The position numbers were made by a program, and so were the translations under genes. A DNA stretch of 39,867 nt from an uncultured Anaerolineae bacterium (lineage in GTDB: Bacteria > Chloroflexota > Anaerolineae > Aggregatilineales > Phototrophicaceae), in contig CALDYP010000088.1 in the NCBI GenBank assembly GCA_937944445.1, positions 1-39,867 on the forward strand. The letters run 5' to 3'. Numbering within the stretch: the first letter of the stretch is position 1; the number at the start of each line of letters is the position of its first letter. Shown in pieces: positions 32,080 to 39,580 of this stretch. The notes under the pieces are model-generated. The model ran no database searches. It was given only the letters and a program-made list of their open reading frames with translations, and had not been told where the DNA came from.

Positions 32080-33441
32080 TCAGACTGATTGTAGCGCAGG
32101 CCGCGCCCGCAGGCGACCGATGAGGGTATTGCCGGCCCACAGCGTAAGCGCCGCCGCCCAACTGCGCACGCGCGCCGTGCGGTGGTAGTGGGTGTTGTGG
32201 AAGGTGCGTTTGAAGCGCTCGCTGACCTTGAGCGCAGTGAGGTAGTGATCTTCGAGTTGATCCATGACGGACGACCACGGGCGCGTTTCGGCGTAGGCGC
32301 GGGCGGCGTGGCTCATAGCGCGGCGGTGGGTGGGGTTGTCGCGCAAATAAGCAGCAGCGCGCGCGTAGGCCGCCGGCGTCTGCTCACAGATGAAGCCGTT
32401 CACGCCGTGCTGCACCAACTCAGCGACGCTGCCCTTAGACGTGACGATGCACGGCAGACCCGACGCGAACGCCTCCTGCACCACTTGGCCGAAGGTCTCG
32501 TTCGGGCCGGGGAACACGAAGGCATCAGCGCTGGCGTAGGCCTCGGACAGCTCCTGCCCGTACAGATAGCCGGTGAAGTGTGTGCCTGTCTCGGCGAACA
32601 GCGCTTCCATCTCGGCGCGCTGCGCGCCGTCGCCAACGATCGCCAGCGCGATGCCGGGCTGTTTGGCCAAGTCGAGCAGCATCGGGATTTGTTTTTCGTT
32701 GGCCAGCCGCCCGACGTAGACGCACAGCAGATGATCGTCGCTGCGGCCTGCCAGCAGGCGCGCGCGCATGGCCGCACTGCGGTGGGCAGGGTTGAACTGC
32801 GTCAGGTTGACGCCGCGCCCCCACACCATGACCCGATGGAAGCCCTGCTTTTTGAGCGCCTTCTGCACGGTCTTGGTGGGCGCAAGGTTGACGTGGCAGC
32901 CATTGTGCAGGTAGCGCAGCCAGTCACGGATGGGCTGCTCAAGGAAGGGCACGCCGTAATGGGCAGTGTAGCCGGGCAGGTCGGTTTGATAGTTGGCGAC
33001 AACGGGGATGTTCAGCTCGCGCGCGGTGATCATGCCGTAGACGCTCATCAAGGCGGGGCTGCTGAGGTGGATCAAGTCGGGTTGGAAGGCGCGCAGCCGC
33101 TCTTCGATGTAAGGGATGGGCATGGCGACTTTGGTTTCTGGGGCCATCGACAGCGAAAACGACGGCAGAGCGACTACCTCGCTGCCGTGCACGTCTGTGA
33201 TGCCGGTGTCGGGGGCGAAGATCAACACCTCGCGCCCCGTCTGCTGAAGGTAGCGCACAGTGAGGTATGCGGTCTTGCTGACGCCGTCCAGCTTGGGGAG
33301 GAAGGCCTCCGTTAAAATGGCAACACGCCGGATTGGGGCGCGCTGGGCGCGTTCGCTGACGAGCTCATGCTCGCCAAAGAGGGCTTCTCCTGACTGAAAA
33401 GCTCCGTCTGCAAGTATTCGATGTAGTCGCTGATGTTCCAT
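32080..33441 (-). CDS. GT4 family glycosyltransferase (MgtA-like)
   Basis: A GT-B glycosyltransferase of 453 residues, probably membrane-associated, resembling GDP-mannose or UDP-sugar dependent transferases that build glycolipids (MgtA/PimB-like). After about 40 extra residues comes the fold: RRVAILTEAFLPKLDGVSKT, VANYQTDLPGY, then VYVGRLANEKQIPMLLD, and the EX7E motif in NETFGQVVQE. Donor and acceptor are not determinable. The ATG at 33441 has GAGGG upstream, and no later ATG, GTG or TTG precedes the conserved fold, so the 130-bp overlap with the PHP gene appears real. Confidence 0.87.
   Translation of the reverse strand: MEHQRLHRILADGAFQSGEALFGEHELVSERAQRAPIRRVAILTEAFLPKLDGVSKTAYLTVRYLQQTGREVLIFAPDTGITDVHGSEVVALPSFSLSMAPETKVAMPIPYIEERLRAFQPDLIHLSSPALMSVYGMITARELNIPVVANYQTDLPGYTAHYGVPFLEQPIRDWLRYLHNGCHVNLAPTKTVQKALKKQGFHRVMVWGRGVNLTQFNPAHRSAAMRARLLAGRSDDHLLCVYVGRLANEKQIPMLLDLAKQPGIALAIVGDGAQRAEMEALFAETGTHFTGYLYGQELSEAYASADAFVFPGPNETFGQVVQEAFASGLPCIVTSKGSVAELVQHGVNGFICEQTPAAYARAAAYLRDNPTHRRAMSHAARAYAETRPWSSVMDQLEDHYLTALKVSERFKRTFHNTHYHRTARVRSWAAALTLWAGNTLIGRLRARPALQSV
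32088..32093 (-). promoter_or_regulatory. possible internal promoter for mgsA
   Basis: On the minus strand TACAAT preceded by GCGC, in the last codons of the glycosyltransferase gene, 38 bp before the mgsA ATG. A near-palindrome TGATTTCGATCGAATCA (32066-32082) lies between. There is no clear -35. Confidence 0.3.
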
Positions 33442-34070
33442 GCTGTTCCCTCAGCGGTAGTGGTGTTCGTCATGATAGCAGTCCGCAGGGAGGCGGCGCT
33501 ACGGCCAGCCCAGCGTGTGACGCCTGTGCCGATGGCGTTGAGCGTGTGGGCATCGCTGCAGCCGATGGCAGCCATGCCGAGGCGCTGGGCGACCACGCGG
33601 GCGACCCAATTGCAAGCGGGAGTCAAGATCCCTGAGTTGTGGACTTCAATGCCATCCAACCCTGACTCTACTAACACCTGCGGCTGCGTTAGGTAGCGCA
33701 AGGCGTTGGCGCGCACGACGTCAAATTCAAGGTGGAAGGGGTGCGCCAACAGCGCCAGCCCGCCGGCCTCGTGGATGGCTTGCACCGTTTCAGCCAGTGG
33801 CATGTTCATCGGAATGGGCGTCGTCACCCACAAGGCCAAGATGTGCCCCCCGCGGCTGCTGACTTCTACGCCCGGAACGACCTCAAAGTTGTAGCGCGAT
33901 TGATGTTCATAGGCCCACAGTGAGGCGTCCAACACGTCGTGATCGGTGATGGCGATCACGTCTAAATGGGGGTGGCGTGTCTGAAGATGCTGTAGAATTT
34001 CTTGGACGGTGTAGCGACCATCGCTGGCGGTGGTGTGAATGTGTAAATCGGCGCGACCGATAAGCGTCAT
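33312..34070 (-). CDS. PHP-domain metal-dependent phosphoesterase
   Basis: A cytosolic PHP-family phosphoesterase of 252 residues, of the TrpH/RNase AM (YciV)-like group. Metal ligands are seen in DLHIHTTASDG, ITDHD, PGVEVS, LAHPFH, and CSDAHT. Substrates in the family include 3',5'-bisphosphonucleotides and short RNA; which applies here is unknown. ATG at 34070 has AAGGA 7 nt upstream. The last 28 residues are Ser/Ala/Pro-rich and lie entirely in the overlap with the glycosyltransferase gene, so the C-terminus may have lengthened by stop-codon loss. First gene of a four-gene operon. Confidence 0.9.
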   Translation of the reverse strand: MTLIGRADLHIHTTASDGRYTVQEILQHLQTRHPHLDVIAITDHDVLDASLWAYEHQSRYNFEVVPGVEVSSRGGHILALWVTTPIPMNMPLAETVQAIHEAGGLALLAHPFHLEFDVVRANALRYLTQPQVLVESGLDGIEVHNSGILTPACNWVARVVAQRLGMAAIGCSDAHTLNAIGTGVTRWAGRSAASLRTAIMTNTTTAEGTAWNISDYIEYLQTELFSQEKPSLASMSSSANAPSAPQSGVLPF

Positions 34071-34172
34071 CAAGGCATCCTTAACGTTGAGCGCATATTG
34101 GATAACAGTATCGGGTGGATATGAAATTGACTTTAAGAATTTATGTTCGCATCATTATTAAAGTGATAAACC

Positions 34173-34946
34173 ATGATAAGAAAGCGGCGGATGCCACGCG
34201 CCGCTAAGGGCTGGGGGAGTGCGGCGGTGGCGCTGCTGGCGGTGGGCCTCAGCGTGGGGTTGAGTGGCCTGCTGGGGGCGGCGCTTCCGACGAGGGAGCG
34301 GGTGCTGTTCGCCGTTCCGACGATGGCGGTTGTGCCGCTGCCGCCGCTGGGGCGTCTGCCGCCGTTGGCCCCGCGGTTTGACAGTTGGCTGCGCCCTGCC
34401 GCTGGGATCGACACGCCGCTGATCGTGGCACAAGTTCAGCCGCTCACGCCGGGGCAGGTGCGCGCCGCTGCGCCGCCGCAGTGGATCCTCGCATACCCGA
34501 CGACCCCGCCGCTGCCGCCCGTGATTGCTGCGTCCAACGCGCCTGACCGCCAACCTTACGCGGGCGACGGCTGCGCGCCGCGCGGCGTCCCGGCGGTGGG
34601 CACGTTGAATCAGGGGTTTCACCCGTATCACTTGGGCGTTGACATCGGCGTGCAGGTCGGAACGCCGGTGCGCACCACCCACAGCGCAACAGTGGTCTTT
34701 GCCGGTTGGAGCGAGATCGGCTACGGCTACTTGGTGATCCTTCAGAACAGCGCGTTCACCACCTACTACGCGCACAACAGCAGCGTCTACGTGCAGGCCG
34801 GAGAGCAGGTCGGGCGGGGGAGCGTGATCGCCGCCAGCGGCAGCAGCGGCAACAGCACCGGCCCACACATCCACTACGAGGTGCGCATCGATGACCTGCC
34901 GGTTGACCCCTTGACGTTCGAGGACGCTGAGTACGTCACGTGTTGA
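34173..34946 (+). CDS. M23 (LytM-type) metallopeptidase, exported
   Basis: A peptidoglycan endopeptidase of 257 residues, exported or anchored by an N-terminal hydrophobic segment (about 15-38). A Pro/Leu-rich linker (45-130) leads to the LytM domain: HLGVDIG (His153, Asp157), GYGYLVILQN, YYAH, and GPHIHYE (His232, His234) give a complete zinc site, so it should be active rather than a degenerate activator. Cys141 and the final Cys257 might form a disulfide. It diverges from the PHP gene. TTGACT at 34126 could serve as -35, but no good -10 follows. Confidence 0.9.
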   Translation: MIRKRRMPRAAKGWGSAAVALLAVGLSVGLSGLLGAALPTRERVLFAVPTMAVVPLPPLGRLPPLAPRFDSWLRPAAGIDTPLIVAQVQPLTPGQVRAAAPPQWILAYPTTPPLPPVIAASNAPDRQPYAGDGCAPRGVPAVGTLNQGFHPYHLGVDIGVQVGTPVRTTHSATVVFAGWSEIGYGYLVILQNSAFTTYYAHNSSVYVQAGEQVGRGSVIAASGSSGNSTGPHIHYEVRIDDLPVDPLTFEDAEYVTC

Positions 34947-34977
34947 GCCAACGCCGCCCACGCGGTCAGAAGTTGGC

Positions 34978-34983
34978 TATAAT
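34978..34983 (+). promoter_or_regulatory. -10 element for the membrane sensor kinase gene
   Basis: A perfect TATAAT in TTGGCTATAATATG, 38 bp before the ATG at 35016. No good -35 is seen. The GCTATAAT core is shared with ftsH, recD2 and the cytochrome gene. Confidence 0.5.
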
Positions 34984-35015
34984 ATGAGCATCATTGGGTT
35001 TGAAAGCGGTTTGTG

Positions 35016-37187
35016 ATGGCCTCATCTGGCAGGAAGTTTGTCTCGATGCGCTGGCGGGTGCTGCTGCCGACGGCGCTTGTGGTGGCAGTGGTCGGCGGGT
35101 TTGGCGTGTTCTTTGTGGTCAGCGCCCTGACTGTGTCGCGGGTGGATGTGGCGGCGCAGCTTGGGCAGCAGAGCGCGGAAGCCACGCTGAGCCGCATTCG
35201 CGAGCGGTTCGACGCCTTGCGCAGCGAGGCCGCCCGCGTCGCCTACACGCGCGGCGTCGATGACGCGCTGCGCGGGCGCAGCTTTGTCAGCGTGGAACCC
35301 AGCCTGCGCGCGCTGATGACGTTGGGCGGCCTTGACGTGCTGCTGCTGCTGGACGCCGACGGGGATGAGGCGCTCACGCTGCGGGATGCGAGCGGCGCGG
35401 TGTTGGCCAGCGCCAACGCCAGCCTTGAGCTTGAGGCGGCGCTCACGCGGCTGCTGGCGGGCAGTGCGGCAGAGGCATTCGTGCTGCGCACGCCAGAAGA
35501 CGTGTTCGTCGTGGTGGGCGTCCCCGTGGTGAGCGACCAGCGCGTGTTGGGGGCGGCGCTGGTAGGGCAGGCGCTGCGGCCGTTCGCGCAGCACATCAAC
35601 GCCAGCTCCATCAGCGATGTGGCGATCTACGCGCCCGACGGAACGCTGCTGGCGAGCACACAGTCAGCCATCGGCGGCGCGACGCTGCCGGATACAGTGC
35701 GACAGCAGACCTTGCAGGGGGCTGCGCTGAGCTTTGAATGGGCTAGCGCCGGTGAGGGCTATCAAGCGGTGGCGCTGCCGCTGGTGATGGGGCGCAGCAC
35801 GCTGGGGACGGTGGTCGCGCTCGTGCCGGCGTCGTGGGGGGCGCAAGGGGTCGACAGCCGCCCGTGGGTGGCGGGCTTGGCGGCGCTCATCGCCGTCAGC
35901 GCGCTAGCAGCGCTTGTGCTGGGGTTGCAGCGCTCCGCGCGGCGCTTGGAGACCGTTGCTGAGACGGCCTACGCCATCGCCAGCGGCCACACCCACGCGC
36001 GGACGCACATGCAGCCAGTCGACGAGATCGGGCGGGTGGGGCACGCGGTGGACGCGATGGCGCGCGTGGCGCAGCACCGCGAGGATCACCTGCGGGACAT
36101 GCTCACCCGTGAGCGCCGTGAGCGCGCCTATCTGATGCATGTGTTGGAGTCGCTGCCGGAGGGGGTCATTCTCTACAGCTTGAGCGGGCAGCTTTTGATG
36201 ATGAACGACCGCGCGCGCGCCCTCATCGACGGTCAGCCGCCTGCGCTGCCCTTGCTAGAGGCCGCCAACGCCTTAGATGACTTTCGTCTGAGCGCACCGC
36301 GGCGCATTGACCACGGCGCGCGCGTCTTGGAGGCGCAAACGACGCAGATCGTCGTTCCGGGGGGCCGCGCGCTGGGGCACGTCGTGCTGCTGCGCGATGT
36401 GACGCTTGAGGCGCGCCGCCAGCGGATGCACGCCGTGATGCTCGAACAGATGAACTTGCCTGATGACCCTCACCGCCAAGACACAGCCATGAACCCGCGC
36501 CTGCGGATGGATCCCAAAGTGGGCGAGTTCGTGCGCGAGGTCGCGCGCCACGCGGCTGCCCTGCAGAAGATGATCGTCGACATGCAAGCGCTGACGCAGT
36601 ACAACGCGCCGCAAGCACGCAGCCGTCAGCGTGTGATGTCCGTTGAAACGCTGCTGTGGGCGGTGGCCAACGACTGGCGTCAGATCGCTGTGGCGGCCAA
36701 CCTCACCTTGCAAGTGACCGTGCAGCGCAAAGGGCTGTTGATCCGTGGGGATGAGCGTCGCCTGCGGCTGGCGCTGGGGAACATTGTCGACAACGCAATC
36801 AAGTACACGCCTGCGGGCGGCACGATCACGCTGGAGGTGGAGCGTGAAGCAGAGGGCAGCGTGCACCTGCGCGTGCGAGACAACGGCGTCGGCATCCACA
36901 CGGAGGACTTGAAGCACCTGTTCACACCGTTCTATCGGGGAACGCCAACAGACGAGGACGGCCAAACGCTGCGCGTGCCGGGCTTGGGGCAGGGGTTGAA
37001 GGTAGCGCGGCAGATCATCGAGGCGCACGGCGGCCAGATCAAGGTCAAGAGCCGCGCAGGGGCTGGGACGGCGGTCTACGTGGCGCTGCCGTTAGTTGTG
37101 GACGTGCCCGCGCTGCTGCCGGATGAGCCGTTCCTGCATGAGGGCGACACAGTCATCATCAGCCTGCCGCAGGCCATGCGCGAGTAA
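35016..37187 (+). CDS. membrane sensor histidine kinase-like protein without a standard H-box
   Basis: A 723-residue protein: TM1 (about 12-35), an external sensor region of about 230 residues resembling a dCache/double-sensor fold, TM2 (about 285-305), HAMP (to about 355), a PAS domain (LESLPEGVILYSLSGQ) and a HATPase domain with NIVDNAIKYT, DNGVGI, FTPFYRG and GLGQGLKVAR. Where the sister kinase at 28411 has LVEHISHELRTP, this one has MLEQMNLPDDPH, so the phosphoacceptor His is replaced by Leu near 481. ATP binding seems intact. It could be a pseudo-kinase, or act on a non-standard residue. A GTG one codon earlier (35013) is also possible. No receiver is adjacent. Confidence 0.85.
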   Translation: MASSGRKFVSMRWRVLLPTALVVAVVGGFGVFFVVSALTVSRVDVAAQLGQQSAEATLSRIRERFDALRSEAARVAYTRGVDDALRGRSFVSVEPSLRALMTLGGLDVLLLLDADGDEALTLRDASGAVLASANASLELEAALTRLLAGSAAEAFVLRTPEDVFVVVGVPVVSDQRVLGAALVGQALRPFAQHINASSISDVAIYAPDGTLLASTQSAIGGATLPDTVRQQTLQGAALSFEWASAGEGYQAVALPLVMGRSTLGTVVALVPASWGAQGVDSRPWVAGLAALIAVSALAALVLGLQRSARRLETVAETAYAIASGHTHARTHMQPVDEIGRVGHAVDAMARVAQHREDHLRDMLTRERRERAYLMHVLESLPEGVILYSLSGQLLMMNDRARALIDGQPPALPLLEAANALDDFRLSAPRRIDHGARVLEAQTTQIVVPGGRALGHVVLLRDVTLEARRQRMHAVMLEQMNLPDDPHRQDTAMNPRLRMDPKVGEFVREVARHAAALQKMIVDMQALTQYNAPQARSRQRVMSVETLLWAVANDWRQIAVAANLTLQVTVQRKGLLIRGDERRLRLALGNIVDNAIKYTPAGGTITLEVEREAEGSVHLRVRDNGVGIHTEDLKHLFTPFYRGTPTDEDGQTLRVPGLGQGLKVARQIIEAHGGQIKVKSRAGAGTAVYVALPLVVDVPALLPDEPFLHEGDTVIISLPQAMRE

Positions 37188-37207
37188 GGGCGAGACATGT
37201 CTCGCCC
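37188..37207. terminator. perfect 20-bp palindrome between sensor kinase and cytochrome genes
   Basis: GGGCGAGACATGTCTCGCCC begins at the first base after the kinase stop codon and lies 11 bp before the end of the convergent cytochrome gene. It can fold as a hairpin on either strand. There is no T-run; like other palindromes here it may be a repeat doing a terminator's work. Confidence 0.6.
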
Positions 37208-37218
37208 CAAAGAGCACC

Positions 37219-37863
37219 CTAGTCGTGCAGCGTGAGCAGGTAGGCCGTCAGGTCGTAGATCTGTGAGGCAGTCAGCACGTTCTCGTAGTTAGGCATCATC
37301 GTCATGCCGACGAACTCGGGCACGACGAAGGCCTGCGAGGCGTAGATGGAGTTGTAGATGTAGGTGTAGGGGCCTTCCCCCGCGACGCGGTCACCGGCGC
37401 GCAGTCCGATGTTGTGCAGGCTGGGGCCGATCTTGACCTCATCACCGACGATGGCATGGCAGGTGCTGCACGCCCATTCTGCGCCGTCGATGTTCAGCGA
37501 CTGGTTGAAGAGCGCCTCGCCGCGCGCGGCGTTGCCGAAGTTGTCCACGGTGAACTTGAGCGGGTCATCTGCGCCGAAGGCCGGCCCGCCGATCACTAGT
37601 TCACCGCCCGCTGGTTCAGCAGCCTCAACGGTCGGCTCAAGGGTGGGTTCAGGCGTGGGGGTGCTGGTGGGCACAGGGGTGTTGGTCGGGAGGGGGGTGT
37701 TCGTCGGGCGCGGGGTGGAGGTCGCAACCTGCACGATGGCCTGCCCCCCTTGCACGACGGCAGGGGTCGCTGTGATCTCAAACACCGCTGGCGGGATCGT
37801 GCCACAGCCCGCCGCGGCTGCCGCCGCAATGCCAAGCGCTGCCACAAAAAGTACACGTTTCAT
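37219..37863 (-). CDS. cytochrome c lipoprotein
   Basis: An exported, lipid-anchored class I cytochrome c of 214 residues. A lipoprotein signal (AAAAAAGC, Cys near 19) and a Pro/Thr repeat linker (about 45-85) lead to the haem domain with CSTCH (132-136) and the axial Met in VGMTMMPNYENVL; the domain ends in the usual helix IYDLTAYLLTL. It probably carries electrons at the outer face of the membrane. ATG at 37863 has GGAAG 7 nt upstream; an earlier in-frame start adds 11 residues before the signal and is less likely. It stands alone. Confidence 0.92.
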   Translation of the reverse strand: MKRVLFVAALGIAAAAAAGCGTIPPAVFEITATPAVVQGGQAIVQVATSTPRPTNTPLPTNTPVPTSTPTPEPTLEPTVEAAEPAGGELVIGGPAFGADDPLKFTVDNFGNAARGEALFNQSLNIDGAEWACSTCHAIVGDEVKIGPSLHNIGLRAGDRVAGEGPYTYIYNSIYASQAFVVPEFVGMTMMPNYENVLTASQIYDLTAYLLTLHD

Positions 37864-37905
37864 ACGGGCGCTTCCAAATTGTGAACTCGTGAACAATTGG
37901 GGTGA

Positions 37906-37911
37906 ATTATA
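37906..37911 (-). promoter_or_regulatory. -10 element for the cytochrome c gene
   Basis: A perfect TATAAT on the minus strand preceded by CGCGC, 42 bp before the ATG at 37863. No -35 match; the spacer region is the short gap behind the radical SAM gene. Confidence 0.5.
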
Positions 37912-37941
37912 GCGCGAGCGCGGCGTAACGCCTAGTGGCCG

Positions 37942-39423
37942 TCAGAACCCCATCGTCTCAGGGCGGCGATAGTGCACCATGCGCTGGAGCAGTTTTAGCT
38001 CAAGGGGCGCGGCGTAAAACTCCAGCCGATAGCGCCAGCCCGCCAGCGCCCCAAGCAGGCGGCGCATCGCCCCGTGCAGACGGATGTCAGTCGTCGTGGG
38101 GTAGTAGGCGTTGATCACCGTCTCGAAGTTGCGGATGCGGCGGCGGATAGGGTCGGCTGACCACGGCGTGCCGGGATTGCGGCGCAGCGCCTTGTCGGCC
38201 CATTCGTCGCTGGCCCATTCCTCCAACGTCTGTGGGAAGCGGAAGCCCAGCCGCACGGCCTCGTCCAGCATCACGCTGCCCTCTTGTGGGACGGGCGTGT
38301 ACAGGTAGAGCACCAGCTCGGTGGCGGGGTTGACCTGCTTCACCTTGCGGATGAAGGTGATCGTCTGTTCGATGTCGGCGATGGGGTCGGGCGGGTTGCC
38401 GAGCACGAACGACAGCTCCGGCACGATGCCGTGGTGCTTCAGCCGCTCGATGATGGCCAGCGTCTGCGCTGTGCCGCTCTTGCCGCCCTTGTTCATCAGC
38501 TTGAGCGTCTCATCGCTGCCGCTCTCCGCGCCCATGAAGAGCATCTTCAAGCCGCTGCGCGCCAGCGTCGCAAAGGTTGTCTCATCGTAGGTCATGAGCG
38601 TATCGACCCGCCCCAAGCCCCACCAGCGGATGTCGAGGCCGGTCATCCCCTCGGCGATGGCGCGGCTGCGCTGCTCGTTGACGAAGAAGTCCATGTCGTG
38701 GAACTCCATCCCGTCGATCTGGTAGCGCGTTTTCAAGTAGTGCATGATCTGCACGACGCGCTCGGCGCTTTCGGCCAGCCAGCGCTTTTGCGCCAGCGGC
38801 ACAATCGCGCAGAACGAGCAGCTAAACGGGCAGCCCCAACTGCTGTGATGCGACAGCACGCGCCGCCCCAAGTAGCTGTGGCCGATGTAGCGCGTCACGT
38901 CCAGCGCGTCGTAGGGATACCACGGCAGGGTGTTGATCGGCACGAAGGGGGCGCGCGGCGTCTTGACGACCGTTTCCCCGTCTAGATAGGCCAATGATGG
39001 CACATCGTGCAGGCTGCCGCCGCGGAAGAAGGTGTCGATGAACTTGCGGAAGGCTGCCTCGCCCTGCCCGATGATGGCGTAATCGACGATCTGGCTGCGG
39101 ACGACAACTTCAGCATGGTTGCTCGGGAAGTAGCCGCCCCACAGGATGGTGAGGCCGGGCAGCGCAGCTTTGACCGCGTGGCACACCTTGACCGCCTGCC
39201 GAAGCTGCGGCCCGGGCATGACGCTCACAGCCAGCAGCTTGGCGCGGGTGCGCTGCGCGTGGGCGATGATCTCGGCGGCGGGGTCGGCGGTCAGGTTGCC
39301 GTCGATGAACACCGCGTCGTAGTCGGCGGCGGCCACAGCGTGGATCGCCAGCAGCGACATCGGCAGCCGCTGCTTGCCCGGTGAGGTGCTGATCGGGTTG
39401 TAGTACAAGATGGTGTGGCGCAT
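37942..39423 (-). CDS. B12-binding domain radical SAM protein
   Basis: A cytosolic enzyme of 493 residues. A cobalamin-binding domain (about 1-140) is followed by a radical SAM core with the 4Fe-4S motif C-x3-C-x2-C in CPFSCSFC (198-205), GxxxGAESGSDE-like FMGAESGSDETL and the usual C-terminal helical part. The cobalamin-binding DxHxxG motif is not evident in this domain, so B12 binding may be lost or atypical. Members methylate or rearrange lipids, tetrapyrroles or antibiotics; there is no neighbour to suggest the substrate. The start at 39423 gives the family opening and has AAGGGG upstream; a start 48 bp earlier is less likely. Confidence 0.88.
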   Translation of the reverse strand: MRHTILYYNPISTSPGKQRLPMSLLAIHAVAAADYDAVFIDGNLTADPAAEIIAHAQRTRAKLLAVSVMPGPQLRQAVKVCHAVKAALPGLTILWGGYFPSNHAEVVVRSQIVDYAIIGQGEAAFRKFIDTFFRGGSLHDVPSLAYLDGETVVKTPRAPFVPINTLPWYPYDALDVTRYIGHSYLGRRVLSHHSSWGCPFSCSFCAIVPLAQKRWLAESAERVVQIMHYLKTRYQIDGMEFHDMDFFVNEQRSRAIAEGMTGLDIRWWGLGRVDTLMTYDETTFATLARSGLKMLFMGAESGSDETLKLMNKGGKSGTAQTLAIIERLKHHGIVPELSFVLGNPPDPIADIEQTITFIRKVKQVNPATELVLYLYTPVPQEGSVMLDEAVRLGFRFPQTLEEWASDEWADKALRRNPGTPWSADPIRRRIRNFETVINAYYPTTTDIRLHGAMRRLLGALAGWRYRLEFYAAPLELKLLQRMVHYRRPETMGF

Positions 39424-39580
39424 GGTTCCCCTTGTGAGCGCTGGCAGCGCCCCGTTGCGAGTATTGTCCATCGCCGCGCGCGATCGTGCAACTTAAATCG
39501 AGCGCGCGTTAGCCGAGTGCTTCAGCGCACGGCGAAGAGGACGCCCGCGGCGGAAGCATCGTAGGGATAGGGCCTGCCCT
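39424..39580. repeat. palindromic modules upstream of the radical SAM gene
   Basis: After about 80 bp of upstream DNA with no clear promoter, the CCGAGTGCTTCAGCGCACGG hairpin (39513-39532) appears, then GACGCCCGCGGCGGAAGCATCGTAGGGATAGGGCCTGCCCT, a decayed module. The order is the same as at 18798-18884, which suggests a copied block. Confidence 0.75.
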
